Shown here: one piece after another, positions 10,561 through 20,903 of the stretch | Position numbering within the stretch: position 1 is the first letter of the stretch | How the letters are laid out: the number at the start of each line of letters is the position of its first letter | NCBI RefSeq assembly: GCF_003574135.1 | Contig: NZ_AP018341.1 | Span: 2,827,740 to 2,891,739, forward strand | Length of the DNA stretch: 64,000 nucleotides | DNA from: a cyanobacterium endosymbiont of Rhopalodia gibberula | GTDB taxonomy: Bacteria > Cyanobacteriota > Cyanobacteriia > Cyanobacteriales > Microcystaceae | Direction: 5' to 3' | Made by a program: the position numbers and the translations under genes | The notes under the pieces: model-generated | Database searches by the model: none | Seen by the model: the letters and a program-made list of their open reading frames with translations, nothing else | What the model was told of the DNA's origin: nothing

Positions 10561-10734
10561 CTTAATGGTTATTAAAACGTATTTATAAATTTGTTCTAGA
10601 ATGAATTTTTGCTAAGAACAAACATAATATACTAAATCTATCAGCGCGTTGACAAAAAAACTTGTCAAATAGTAGTAAGTGTCTTATAGATAAATGTTCA
10701 CTATACAGACGGCAATAAAATAATTTAAGAGACA

Positions 10735-12114
10735 TTATTTTATTGCTTGTTCTTTTGTTTTAAATTGATACTGACTAGCAATCAAAGCCACTACAAACCA
10801 CCACAAGGTATTAACTTGAGGACGATACCAAACTGTGTCGACTAACCCTTGAGCCAAAATACCAGCCATAGCTGCGGTTGCCGCTATTAACCAAAAGCCT
10901 TGGATATTACGTTTTAAACGTAACCTTTGTATTTGTTGAACCCCTTGATTAAAGATAACCACAATTAACCAAAGAAAAATTCCTAAGCCAATTAATCCCA
11001 TTTCTACTGCCGTTTCCAAGAAGATGGAATAAGCACTCAGAGCACTATATCTAGGACTCATATAACGAGGATAAACAATATTAAAAGCTCCATTTCCCGG
11101 ACCAATACCCGTTAGGGGATAATCTCGTATCATATCGATCACTCCCATCCAAACGTTCATCCGAAAATTATTACTACTATCTTCACGTCCAGCGAAAATA
11201 CTCATAACTCGTAACCGTAAAGGTTCTATCGTCATCACTGTAACCAGAATAAATCCCGTAAATCCTCCTAATACTATAGTTAATAGCCATTTACGCCATA
11301 AATTAGGTAAAAATTTCCAAAACCATAGGAAAAGCAATAACAGAAAGACCACTAACAAGGCTATCATGCCAATCCATCCACCCCTGCTGCCTGTAAAATA
11401 CAGACAAGCAGAATTAGTTAAAACCATGGTGATTGCTAGAGTTTTCGGTAACCAACCTCGCCAGACAAAACATGCCCCAATACTCAGGGCGATTGCAGGA
11501 AATAAATAGGCACAAAGTAAATTAGGATTACCTAAATAACTATAAACGCGAGTTGCTTGTGCTAATTCAGAGGTCGGATCATTCCAGGTAGCTAGCTGTT
11601 CAACTCCAAAAAAATTTTGTCTTACTCCATAGGAACTGACCACTAAGCCAATTAGTAAAACAACAGTAATTAGCCAGTTAGTAATACGAGGTGATCGTAG
11701 AATTCGCGCACATATTTCAAAAAATAAAAGGTATAGACTCAATTTAATTAATCCTGATAATGCAATTGCTTTGACTGGAGAAAATGCTACTGCAATAGCA
11801 GCAATTCCCCAATACAACATCACCATCAGATGAATAGGAGTAACTCCTGGAGATCCCTGATCAGATATGGTTAATATTCCCCAATACCCAGCTAAAGCTA
11901 TTAACCAAACCCCAATTAAACTGGTGGTAATAAAGGGTCCAAAAATAAAGACAATACTAATAAGTAATGCACCAAGAGGTTCTCCCCATTTTAAGAGCAA
12001 ACTTCCCTCTCGCCATTGACTCAATAAACCGACAGTGCGATATAAATAACTGCCACTAAGCCATTGATATGGAGAGAAACAGGAGAAAGTCAATCGATTC
12101 CAAACAGAATTCAT
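10735..12114 (-). CDS. ictB: IctB-like O-antigen ligase family membrane protein
   Basis: A polytopic membrane protein of 459 residues with about ten hydrophobic segments, very close in layout to the cyanobacterial IctB protein. Shared landmarks are the N-terminal YLYRTVGLLSQWR region, ELAQATRVYSYLGNPNLL, TGSRGGWIG, and the FAGREDSSNNFRMNVW / GIGPGNGAFN pair typical of the O-antigen ligase/polymerase (Wzy_C) domain. IctB was first linked to inorganic-carbon accumulation, though its biochemical role is unsettled. The Wzy_C domain instead suggests polysaccharide ligation. The gene is intact here although other carbon-fixation-related functions in the window (glcD) are dead, which favours a role beyond CO2 uptake. 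Confidence 0.9.
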   Translation of the reverse strand: MNSVWNRLTFSCFSPYQWLSGSYLYRTVGLLSQWREGSLLLKWGEPLGALLISIVFIFGPFITTSLIGVWLIALAGYWGILTISDQGSPGVTPIHLMVMLYWGIAAIAVAFSPVKAIALSGLIKLSLYLLFFEICARILRSPRITNWLITVVLLIGLVVSSYGVRQNFFGVEQLATWNDPTSELAQATRVYSYLGNPNLLCAYLFPAIALSIGACFVWRGWLPKTLAITMVLTNSACLYFTGSRGGWIGMIALLVVFLLLLFLWFWKFLPNLWRKWLLTIVLGGFTGFILVTVMTIEPLRLRVMSIFAGREDSSNNFRMNVWMGVIDMIRDYPLTGIGPGNGAFNIVYPRYMSPRYSALSAYSIFLETAVEMGLIGLGIFLWLIVVIFNQGVQQIQRLRLKRNIQGFWLIAATAAMAGILAQGLVDTVWYRPQVNTLWWFVVALIASQYQFKTKEQAIK

Positions 12115-12918
12115 AGATATTAACCAGTAATTGCAGATTTTTTTATTTATCTAAGACGAAATTGATGATTGCCAACTCTCTTAAGGGTTGAATATAAATC
12201 AAATATAATTAACTAACCTTTTAATTTAGTTTAATTATACAACTATAGGTTATTGAAGACGAAATCAGTAGAATTTAAGTTGCGAAATATTATAGTATAG
12301 TAACTTATATCCAATAAAAATTACTTGATCTCTTATAGAGAATGGAGGTTATGATAGACTATTTTATGATTTAATAACGCTTTATGACTTCCTATCTATA
12401 CAATAGTGATTTTAGACAAAAATATTATATTTATTTCTTAAACGCTAAGTTAATCAAATATTGAAGTAGCTTTAATTTAAAAATTAAAATTAATAAAAAA
12501 ACATTAACAAATTACTTCTGGATAAGTCGATGGATAATTATTTATTTTGTCAGAAATTAGATTAGCAGTTTTGCTTAAATTGTTTTCATTATAAAATGAT
12601 AGATAAATGGTTGAATTATAAACATTAACTTAAGACAAAGGGCTCACCAAAAGTAAAATGTTTTATTTCACTTTAAAAATTTAAAAAATAGTTATCATTA
12701 AAACAAATAAAAACCTTTACTAACAAAAAATTATGAATCATAGAAAGATACTGAATTAGCTCCTGTAAAGATATATCTAAGAGTTCATCATATAGACTAT
12801 CAATGAGCTACTCTACGAGATAGAGGATCACTAGGTCAATTATCTCATCGAGTAGAAGTTATCATCCTGAAAATAGCAATAATTCTATATTTGCGATAGT
12901 ATTTAACGAGATTCCACA
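12115..12918. other. AT-rich gap, nothing recognised
   Basis: About 800 bases between the divergent ictB and the VanX-like gene. No frame of protein-like composition, no strong hairpin and no RNA gene was seen. It should contain the promoters of both flanking genes, but no convincing -10/-35 pair could be fixed by eye. Confidence 0.5.
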
Positions 12919-13686
12919 GTGAAGTCATGGTGTTTTATTCTAAAAATTTTTTATTTTCGCTTATTTTTAACCATTACCAACAGTAAATCAGTGAATATTA
13001 AGCCTTATCACAGCATTTCTATACAAGATTGTGAGGAACCTTTAGTTACTATTCCTCTCGAAAAATTCTCTATAGAATCACCCCATCCCTATGAAAAACT
13101 AGGAGCAATTTACCAAGGAAAATCTCCCTATTATTTACGTCAAGGGGTTTTGGATGCTTTATTAAAAGCTCAAACTCATTTACATCAAGAATATCCAGGA
13201 TGGAACATACAAATTTTTGATGCCTATCGACCTGTACAAGTGCAACAATTTATGGTTGATTACACTTTTAATCTAGTTATTAAAGAACAAAAGTTAATTC
13301 GAGAAAACTTAACCCTTCAGCAACAACAAACTATTTGGGAAAAAGTATATCAAATTTGGGCAATTCCCAGTGATGATCATGCGACTCCTCCTCCCCATAG
13401 TACCGGGGCTGCTATTGATATTACCTTAGTTGATAATCAAGGAAATTCTCTCAATATGGGGGGAGAAATTGATGAACTATCAGGGCGTTCACACCCTAAT
13501 TATTATATTAATAATAATTCTAAAACAGAAAGAACCTATCATAAGCGACGAGAAATTTTGAAGAAAATTATGACTAAAGCCGGATTTTGTCGTCATCCTA
13601 GGGAATGGTGGCATTTTTCTTTAGGCGACCAAATTTGGGCTTGGCAAAAAGGTAAGTCTATAGCTCATTATGGTAGAATTACATAA
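12919..13686 (+). CDS. D-alanyl-D-alanine dipeptidase (VanX-like, peptidase M15D)
   Basis: A zinc dipeptidase that would split D-Ala-D-Ala or related peptidoglycan peptides. The SxHxxGxAxD-type motif appears as PPHSTGAAIDI, carrying the His and Asp zinc ligands. The distal WWH motif (REWWHFSLGD) gives the catalytic Glu region and the third ligand. IFDAYRPVQVQQ carries the conserved Arg that stabilises the transition state. The frame opens with GTG at 12919, giving a hydrophobic basic N-terminus that could be a signal or anchor. A second GTG at 12991, just before NIKPYHSI, matches the usual family N-terminus and may be the true start. There is no frame damage. Confidence 0.88.
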   Translation: MKSWCFILKIFYFRLFLTITNSKSVNIKPYHSISIQDCEEPLVTIPLEKFSIESPHPYEKLGAIYQGKSPYYLRQGVLDALLKAQTHLHQEYPGWNIQIFDAYRPVQVQQFMVDYTFNLVIKEQKLIRENLTLQQQQTIWEKVYQIWAIPSDDHATPPPHSTGAAIDITLVDNQGNSLNMGGEIDELSGRSHPNYYINNNSKTERTYHKRREILKKIMTKAGFCRHPREWWHFSLGDQIWAWQKGKSIAHYGRIT

Positions 13687-14274
13687 AATAAGGATTAAGC
13701 ATCCTGAAGTTTTCAGTATATCTTAACTTAGGTCTTAAGGTGTAAATTAAATCTTCTTAGGAAAGATTTTAATAAATATGTAAATTGATACTAAAACAAC
13801 TATTAGATTGGATACCCAAAGGAAAGTATTAGCACCCCTAATACTTAAATTAAACAAATTTAAAAAATTCTCAAACAATTTTGGTTTGGGAAAGTTTCAT
13901 TTCTAGATATAGACATTGTTTGAGAATTGCATGATAACTACTGTATATTTTTTATCGTTATAGATAAGTTGTTTTTAGCAGAAACTGAATAGGTAAGTGT
14001 GTAGTATCTACTGTAAAAATATAAAAACCGTGAGTCAAATACCCATAATGGTAACTTAACTGATCAGAGTAAATCTTAAAAAGATCAACGGTTATTTAAA
14101 ATACAAAAGAATAAATTCAATTTTTTTTAAAAAAAACAGAAATTAAAAAACTATTCCAAACATAAATCCAGACACTGATGGGAATTTGAACAACAGAAGT
14201 TAGCAGTGGATACATTTCCATTAGCATTTTACCTGTTTGTGATTACAGACGAACCCTAACTATCACTGTGAACT
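13687..14274. other. Gene-free gap with an inverted repeat
   Basis: The only structure seen is a perfect 14-bp inverted repeat, AATTCTCAAACAAT at 13866-13879 and its complement at 13915-13928, with a 35-base spacer. It lies between convergent genes. No coding fossil was recognised. Confidence 0.55.
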
Positions 14275-14913
14275 TCAAGAAGATACTTGATAGCGGAACA
14301 TCTCCTTAATTACTAATCCAGGGTTAATATATTGATCTCCATGTTTTAATCCCCAATGTAGATGAGAGCCAGTAGTTCGGCCAGTCATCCCGACACGACC
14401 AATTCTTACCCCTGCTGGAATTTCTTGACCTTGCCAAATAATAATTCCCCCATCTCGATCTATTAAATAACGTCCCTGAGGAGTGTCTTCGATTGATCCC
14501 ATCAAATGGCAGTAAATATGTTGCCACTGTCCTGATTGAATTTTAATCATAGTTCCACAAGCAGTATGGTCAGATAAACTTATCACTCGACCTGTCCACC
14601 AATTTCGCACATAACTACCCAAGGGGGCAGCCATATCTAACCCTCGATGAAATTGAGTTTCTCCAGTAATGGGAGATGTACGATAACCATATCCAGAGGT
14701 GTATGTTTGAAAGTTTTCCACTGGGAATGAGGCATATTGCCAAATATTTCTAGAAGTGATTATTGGAACATGTTGTGCTTTTAATGGAGACTGTCCTAAC
14801 CATTCAAAACCTAAACAGGTTATAAACCCCATCAAAGCTAACAAAATTGGACAAGACTGTCGGAAACGAAAAATATTGAGCTTTCGCCTAACAAACCTGA
14901 TGATCTTGATCAT
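14275..14913 (-). CDS. M23 (LytM/peptidase M23) zinc endopeptidase
   Basis: A predicted periplasmic peptidoglycan hydrolase of about 212 residues. An N-terminal basic segment and a hydrophobic stretch (ILLALMGFITCLGF) form a signal peptide or anchor. The M23 domain follows, starting at TSGYGYR, with the zinc motif HRGLDMA and the late HLHWG containing the catalytic His and a ligand; the GxxxGRTTGSHLHW context is typical. The open frame extends to a GTG at 14925, but the ATG at 14913 gives a cleaner signal peptide. Likely role: cell-wall remodelling during division. Intact, unlike many neighbours. Confidence 0.9.
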   Translation of the reverse strand: MIKIIRFVRRKLNIFRFRQSCPILLALMGFITCLGFEWLGQSPLKAQHVPIITSRNIWQYASFPVENFQTYTSGYGYRTSPITGETQFHRGLDMAAPLGSYVRNWWTGRVISLSDHTACGTMIKIQSGQWQHIYCHLMGSIEDTPQGRYLIDRDGGIIIWQGQEIPAGVRIGRVGMTGRTTGSHLHWGLKHGDQYINPGLVIKEMFRYQVSS

Positions 14914-14925
14914 GTCACTACTCAC

Positions 14926-15381
14926 ACTTTATATTACTAAGATTGTCATTGTGGTATTATTTTTGCATGATAATCGTTTTTGTTATTAATTTGATCATTG
15001 ATCACAGTAGTTGATTGTAAATCATCCTAAGTCATTGTGATGATTGTTTAAGACTTTAATGAGTTTTGTTAAAACCAAAAACTAATATTTAAGTGATCAT
15101 CTTCTTATTCAATTTTTCCTGAATGTGGTAATGATTGCTAATGATCTATTGAAGAATAAAATCACTGGTTTAATCTTACTGAACAATAGCTCTATCTCTC
15201 AACATAAAAAAAAATTTATAAACTCCAGCACAGCACAAAAATTACAGAATATTTTTTATACTTATCTATATAGAAACATCCCCTTTTTAGACACAGGAGA
15301 ACTCTGTTAATGAGAAAATGTTGATATCTATGGCGTACGGCATTTATTTCCTTGGGACGGCTCAGTGTATGAAAAGTAAAG
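14926..15381. other. Intergenic gap between M23 peptidase and uvrC
   Basis: About 450 bases. A 61-codon plus-strand frame at 15125-15310 has low-complexity composition and no ribosome-binding site or motif, so I do not call it a gene. No structure was recognised. Confidence 0.45.
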
Positions 15382-17241
15382 TTAATGAGGATGAAAATAA
15401 TTATAAATTTCTTTAGCTAAGGCTTTTCCAATACCAGAAACTTGTTGTAATTCTTCTATAGACGCTTCCCGAATATAACCAATAGAATGAAAATAGACTA
15501 ACAGATGTTTTTGACGTTCAAATCCTAACCCTGGAATTTCATCTAATCGTGATCGCCGACTTGTTTTTAGTCTTTGTTGACGATGAAAACTAACAGCAAA
15601 ACGGTGCGCTTCATCCCGGACTCTCCTTAATAAAAGAACCCCAGGTTGTTCCGAGTTAGTTATTAATGGTTTAGACTTCCTAGGAAGAAAAATTTCTTCT
15701 TTTTGTTTAGCTAAACTTACCACCTGGAATTCTTCCATTAGGTTTAATTCTTCCAATACAGCTACAACAGCTGAAAGTTGACCTTTTCCTCCATCAATCA
15801 TAATTACATTGGGACGATTTTCACTCTCAGATTGATAATTACGAAAGCGGCGATTAATAACTTCAGCCATACTAACAAAATCATCAGAATGACCAATTTT
15901 TACCGTAGGACTTTTAATTTTAAAATGTCGATAATGTTGTTTAGCAGGAATTCCATCGATAAAAACCACTTGAGAAGCAACCGCATTTGATCCTTGAATA
16001 TGGGAAATATCATACCCTTCGATACGTCTTGGTAACTCTGGTAAACCTAACACTTGTGTGAGATCTTCCATCGCCGTTAGATTTTGTTCTATTGTTCGTT
16101 GAGTCCGTTTTAACTCATAGTTTGCATTTCGTTCTACCATATCAATTAATTGGGCTTTTAATTGCCGTTTAGGAACAGTAATAGATACTTTTTTTCCCTT
16201 ACGTTCACTTAACCATTTCTCCAAAATCTCCATTTCTGGCAACTTATATTGAACAATAATTTCAGTAGGAATTTCTACTCCATCCGCTTGCCAGTAATGT
16301 TCTTCAAAAACCCGTTGTAAAATTGCTCCAGGAATTCCTGAATCAGCATCTGTAAAAAAACCTAACCGTCCTACTAGACGACCAGCACGAATTTGGAATA
16401 ATTGAATGCAACAATGTTTAGCATCGCTGGACAAAGCAATAGCGTCTCGTGATACAGTATCATCAGGTAATGAAACTTTTTGAGCTACTGTCAATGTATT
16501 TATTGCTTTAAGTTGATCTCGAATAGCAGCAGCTTTTTCGAAGTTTAATTTAACTGCTTCTTTTTCCATTTGATGTTCAAGAGTTGCTATTAATTCTGCC
16601 GTCCTCCCCTGAAAAATCATCGCTATCTTTTCTACAATTTTATTGTAATCTTCAGTAGAAATTAATCCTTGACAAACCCCGGGACATTTTCCAAGTTCAT
16701 AGTTAAGACAAGGACGATCTTTAAAAAGAGGTTTAGGACGCTGACGTAAGGGAAAAACTTGTTTAACTAAACGTAGGGTATATCGTAACAAATGAGTGTC
16801 TACATAAGGACCATAATAGCGATCACGTTCCTTGTTTAATCGTCGTTTACGGGTAATAAAAATACGGGGATACTCTTCCGACCAAGTAATGCAAACGTAA
16901 GGATATTTCTTATCATCTTTAAGTAGAACATTGAAATATGGTTGATGCCGTTTGATCAGGTTCGCTTCTAAGGCTAATGCTTCAGCTTCTGTATCAGTGA
17001 CAATAAACTCAATATCGGTCACTTGTTGAAGCATCAAAGCAATGCGAGGACTGTGGGATTGGGATTGTTGGAAATAGGAACGAACCCGTGATCGCAGTTT
17101 TTTTGACTTTCCAATATAAAGAATATCTCCATCTTCATTACGCATTAGATAGATCCCTGGTTCAGAAGGAAGTTCCTTCAGACGAGTTTCTAAAGTATCA
17201 TTATTTGATAGTAACGGTACAATTGTGGACAATATGGACAC
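15382..17241 (-). CDS. uvrC: Excinuclease ABC subunit C
   Basis: A nucleotide-excision-repair nuclease that makes both incisions around a lesion in complex with UvrB. Order of parts: GIY-YIG nuclease domain (about residues 25-105; [11 protein letters not shown]...YIGKSK), Cys-rich segment ([13 protein letters not shown]), UVR motif for UvrB binding, RNase H-like endonuclease domain ([19 protein letters not shown]), and C-terminal helix-hairpin-helix pair ([19 protein letters not shown]). At 619 residues it is complete. The first codon is GTG at 17241, only one base after an AGGAG motif. A TTG nine bases further in (17232) has ideal 8-base spacing and may be the true start. Confidence 0.96.
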   Translation of the reverse strand: MSILSTIVPLLSNNDTLETRLKELPSEPGIYLMRNEDGDILYIGKSKKLRSRVRSYFQQSQSHSPRIALMLQQVTDIEFIVTDTEAEALALEANLIKRHQPYFNVLLKDDKKYPYVCITWSEEYPRIFITRKRRLNKERDRYYGPYVDTHLLRYTLRLVKQVFPLRQRPKPLFKDRPCLNYELGKCPGVCQGLISTEDYNKIVEKIAMIFQGRTAELIATLEHQMEKEAVKLNFEKAAAIRDQLKAINTLTVAQKVSLPDDTVSRDAIALSSDAKHCCIQLFQIRAGRLVGRLGFFTDADSGIPGAILQRVFEEHYWQADGVEIPTEIIVQYKLPEMEILEKWLSERKGKKVSITVPKRQLKAQLIDMVERNANYELKRTQRTIEQNLTAMEDLTQVLGLPELPRRIEGYDISHIQGSNAVASQVVFIDGIPAKQHYRHFKIKSPTVKIGHSDDFVSMAEVINRRFRNYQSESENRPNVIMIDGGKGQLSAVVAVLEELNLMEEFQVVSLAKQKEEIFLPRKSKPLITNSEQPGVLLLRRVRDEAHRFAVSFHRQQRLKTSRRSRLDEIPGLGFERQKHLLVYFHSIGYIREASIEELQQVSGIGKALAKEIYNYFHPH

Positions 17242-17496
17242 TCCTTTTTTCTAAAAAAAGTTTAATAAAAAAGTAAAGCATTTATAATAAAAAGTAAAAA
17301 TACAGTGTTGCCATTTAAGTCTTAGAACCAAATATCTTAGTTTGTACATTAAGTTCACAGTTACCGCTTCAGCGCTAAAAGACTAACTACAACCCTGAAT
17401 TCTAACTCACCATTTTAGCTAAAATATTGCTTATACAGCCTGATACCAATTCCTAAAAAAGTCTAACAGCTACTAAAACTCGTTAATTTTCTATCA

Positions 17497-18330
17497 ATGG
17501 TGAATTGTAAATATCTAAACAAAACTGGTATTCGCTACTTACTTTTAACTATCATCGCCCTAGGAATGCTTTTTCCTCTCTTCTGGTTATTAAGTACTGC
17601 ATTCAAATCTCCCACAGAAGATATTTTTACCGTTTCCTGGCAATTACTTCCACAAAACCCTACCTGGGATAATTTTCTATCAGTTTGGCAAATTTACCCT
17701 TTTGGACGCTATTTATTTAACAGTACCGTCGTTGCTATTTTAACCGTTAGCTTAAACCTATTATTTTGTTCTCTGGCTGCTTATCCCCTCGCTAGACTAG
17801 ATTTTAAAGGACGAGATCTTTTATTTGCAGTTATTGTAGCCACTATTATGATTCCCTTTCAAATTGTGATGATTCCTTTGTATATTCTGACAGTACAATT
17901 AGGACTTCGCAACACTTATCTCGGAATTATATTCCCCAATTTAGCCTCAGCATTTGGTATTTTTCTGTTACGTCAAGCATTCCAAGGAGTTCCCAAAGAA
18001 TTAGAAGAAGCCGCCCGTATTGATGGCTGTTCAGAATTCGACATTTGGTGGCATATTATGATTTCTGCGGTACGTCCAGCTTTAGTTACTCTGGCTATTT
18101 TTGTCTTTATTGGGGCTTGGAGTGACTTTTTATGGCCATTAATTATTCTTGATAGCCCTGAACATTATACTCTCCCTCTAGGCGTTGCTAAGTTAGCCAG
18201 TGCTTTAGATCTCGACTGGCGGTTAATTGCAGCCGGTTCAATCATTTCTATTGTCCCAGCTTTATTATTATTCGTATTTTTGCAAAAATACATCATTCCC
18301 ACTGATGTAGGAAGTGGGATGAAAGGATGA
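17497..18330 (+). CDS. Carbohydrate ABC transporter permease (MalG family)
   Basis: The inner-membrane permease of a CUT1-type sugar importer, 277 residues with six predicted membrane segments. The EAA loop that docks the ATPase is clear (EEAARIDGCSEFDIWWHIM), and the family signature segments around FKSPTEDIF and MIPFQIVMIPLYI are present. No partner permease, ATPase or binding protein lies in the window, so those must be elsewhere if the system works. In a host-fed symbiont an intact sugar or sugar-alcohol importer would be a plausible carbon entry route, and the dead GPH sugar carrier at 51.6 kb makes this one more significant. Substrate cannot be read from sequence. No clear Shine-Dalgarno is visible before the ATG. 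Confidence 0.88.
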   Translation: MVNCKYLNKTGIRYLLLTIIALGMLFPLFWLLSTAFKSPTEDIFTVSWQLLPQNPTWDNFLSVWQIYPFGRYLFNSTVVAILTVSLNLLFCSLAAYPLARLDFKGRDLLFAVIVATIMIPFQIVMIPLYILTVQLGLRNTYLGIIFPNLASAFGIFLLRQAFQGVPKELEEAARIDGCSEFDIWWHIMISAVRPALVTLAIFVFIGAWSDFLWPLIILDSPEHYTLPLGVAKLASALDLDWRLIAAGSIISIVPALLLFVFLQKYIIPTDVGSGMKG

Positions 18331-19604
18331 TAGAGTCAGGCAATCTGTGATACGCTTATCATTCCTGATTTTAGGTAGTTATCTCCGATTTCGTAGAGGC
18401 TCGGACACCTAATTTATTTAATACCTATGACTTAACGTAAGATACCACATAAGATGGAGTAGAGCATTAGCTATATGATTCGAGTCAGAAAACTTACTGA
18501 GCAACTGCACTAATAATAGAAATCTCCTCAATACAGCTTTAGAGATATGGTTACAAGTAACCTACCTAATGAATGTAGAACAACCTAAAACATTTCCAAA
18601 AACTGCTGAGTCCTTGAAGTTCCAACGTGACTTAGATTGGTTAGAAAAAATTGACCAATATCTGTATTGGAAAACTATTTCTGATAATGACTGAAGTTTT
18701 TTTTGAATACTTCTTTTTATGATAGTTTTATATTCTGTGATTGATCAAAATCATATGCAGGCTATTGAACTAAGCAATGAAATTGATACTAACAAAATTT
18801 AGTTACAAATTAGGCAATCTTACTGAAAATATGTAATATGTACACTTTTTCCTAGAAAATATTGAAACTAATCTTAGTAAGAGGAAGCCAAATTTAGAGA
18901 GTTCTCATTTAATTTTGCTATATTCGTCGATTTTACGGATTTATGAAAAGAGCTGTAAGCATATAGTTATTCAATATCACTTGACTCATAAATATGTATT
19001 AATGTTAATACTAATAAATGTTTTTTATAAATCATGTAATTTTATAAATTAAAAAACTAATAATACTATTTTTTTGACTCATGACTTAAGAATTAAATAT
19101 TTGTAATTTTTTATTATTACATATTCAGGATGCTTATATAAAAAATTGTCGTTCATATTCTCTATATAAAAAAGTTTTGCCGTTAATAGGTCATAAAATT
19201 CCAGACCTGCGGTAGATATTTTTGTATTTTATTAACATTTATTTCTCGATAAAATAAATTAAAAATTCTTAATTTACTATTAACATTTATGTATGTCTAT
19301 TGTGGGAGATATAACTTCCTATTTGAGAATAGTAAGTGAAAATTTATGGTAGGAAGTATTAGTCTTAATCCTCTATTTTATGTTTGTTCTTGCTATCATC
19401 ATGACAGAACAAATACTCTCTAAAAGAATATGTTCAACTCGTCGATTTAATTATAATGATAAATTTCTATTTTTTTGTAACTTGTTGGTACTTTTTACTA
19501 TCTTTAATTTAAGTAAAACTAAGATGATATTTCTTGTCAAGATATAAAAAAGACTAGTCCTTTTTATTCAATCTATAATTTTTTCTGTAAAAATTTCTAT
19601 ATTT
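18331..19604. other. Gap with one small possible ORF
   Basis: About 1.27 kb. Apart from the short reading frame at 18569-18694 the interval is AT-rich with dense stops. No hairpin or RNA gene was recognised. Confidence 0.45.
18569..18694 (+). CDS. Possible 41-residue protein or gene fragment
   Basis: An ATG-started frame with protein-like composition, ending in AESLKFQRDLDWLEKIDQY plus 11 further residues. The same frame stays open about 30 codons upstream without a good start (ALEIWLQVTYL). That suggests either a larger truncated gene or a small protein. There is no Shine-Dalgarno and the family is not recognised. Confidence 0.3.
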   Translation: MNVEQPKTFPKTAESLKFQRDLDWLEKIDQYLYWKTISDND

Positions 19605-20858
19605 CTATATTAATTTACAAATCTTCTCCAAATGTTCAACAATTTTTGTGGCTATCTCTCTTTTTCCTATCATCTTTTGAGGCAGCTCATTTTGAGTAAC
19701 TAAATAAGCAATATGTCCCTGTTTACTTCTCATTTCTTCTCCTCGGTTAGCAACCACAACCTGATACCCTTTTTTGATTCTAGCACTAGCAAGTTCTATT
19801 AAAGCTTCATGGCTCACTTGTTCTTGATATTTAAATGTCACCATATAGAGATCAGGAAACTTTTGTCTAACTTCTTCAATCACTTTAATGGTCGGAATCA
19901 GCTTAATACTTTTTAACTTTTCTCCACTAGTAATTTTGCCAAATATAGTTTTCTTCGGTTGATAGTCAGCAACTGCTGCAGAAAAAATTCCAAAAACATA
20001 GTTTTTGTTGCTTAATTTTTTTATCACTAATTCTAAATAATCTTGATAAGTTTTGATAATTTGATATGGTAAATAATCAGGGGGGGTGTAAGAGCTTTCT
20101 CCATGAATTAGATTTATATCTGCCCCTTTCAAGTATAATTCCTTAGCAATTATTACACCTAACTGTCCCGTAAAGTGATTAGTTAAACGACGGATATTAT
20201 CAATAGGAACTGGTGTTGGTCCACCTGTAACTAAGACAGGGATATTTTTGAGAGGAGAATTATTAATTAGACGGCAAACTTCTACTACAATATCTTGTTC
20301 ATGAGGGATATTATTCTTACCATAATCTTGTCTGGGTGGCATAATTTTTACCCCTAAATTATATAAGAATTTCAAGGATTCTGTTAAAATAGAATTGTGT
20401 AGACTACCGTGCATAGTGGGAACAATCATAATCTTAGTTTTCCCTTGTTCCATGCGTCCTAAAGCAGATGCTAAGGTGGAGGTAATCACCCCATCGGCAA
20501 TACCGTAACGCATTTTATTAATAGTATTATAGGTAGCAGGAGCCACAAGATAGGCAGTAAAGGGAGCGCGATCACTTAAATGTTCAGCCACTGATGTTAA
20601 CTTAGTAACAATGGGGTTATTAGTACTCCATTCTAGAGCATCTAAAGTAACATATCGAGTTGCTTCTTTGGAGACAAAAGCAGAAACACTAGCCCCTTCT
20701 CGACGCAAAGCACGTGCAATCAAAGGGGTTTTCATAGCAGCTATTCCACCAGTAATCAATAAGGCAATGTTTTGTCCGAGGAGATTATTTCCTACCAAAG
20801 GAACGTCATGATCTCCCAAGTCAGAAGATGGAGGTATACTAAAATCCCAGTCTTTCAT
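19605..20858 (-). CDS. coaBC: CoaBC: phosphopantothenoylcysteine synthetase/decarboxylase
   Basis: A bifunctional enzyme of coenzyme A synthesis. The N-terminal flavodoxin-like CoaC domain (about 28-195) decarboxylates phosphopantothenoylcysteine. The C-terminal CoaB domain (about 200-415) ligates cysteine to phosphopantothenate. Visible features: ITGGIAAMK near the N-terminus, conserved His at 93 (AEHL), the flavin-site segment APATYN, and in CoaB TGGPTPVPID plus AAVADYQPKK. The usual PxMNxxMW substrate motif of CoaC reads PTMHGSLHN (147 onward), a variant, so the domain may be divergent. It lies 45 bases downstream of DUF3727 on the same strand and is probably cotranscribed with it. Confidence 0.85.
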   Translation of the reverse strand: MKDWDFSIPPSSDLGDHDVPLVGNNLLGQNIALLITGGIAAMKTPLIARALRREGASVSAFVSKEATRYVTLDALEWSTNNPIVTKLTSVAEHLSDRAPFTAYLVAPATYNTINKMRYGIADGVITSTLASALGRMEQGKTKIMIVPTMHGSLHNSILTESLKFLYNLGVKIMPPRQDYGKNNIPHEQDIVVEVCRLINNSPLKNIPVLVTGGPTPVPIDNIRRLTNHFTGQLGVIIAKELYLKGADINLIHGESSYTPPDYLPYQIIKTYQDYLELVIKKLSNKNYVFGIFSAAVADYQPKKTIFGKITSGEKLKSIKLIPTIKVIEEVRQKFPDLYMVTFKYQEQVSHEALIELASARIKKGYQVVVANRGEEMRSKQGHIAYLVTQNELPQKMIGKREIATKIVEHLEKICKLI

Positions 20859-20903
20859 ACACTTATCGGTTAGACTATTGGATATTAACTCTTATATTAT
20901 CGA

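Noticed and set aside
15125-15310. 61-codon plus-strand frame
   Set aside because: Ser/Lys/Asn-rich, no Shine-Dalgarno, no recognisable motif, and it lies in AT-rich gap sequence.
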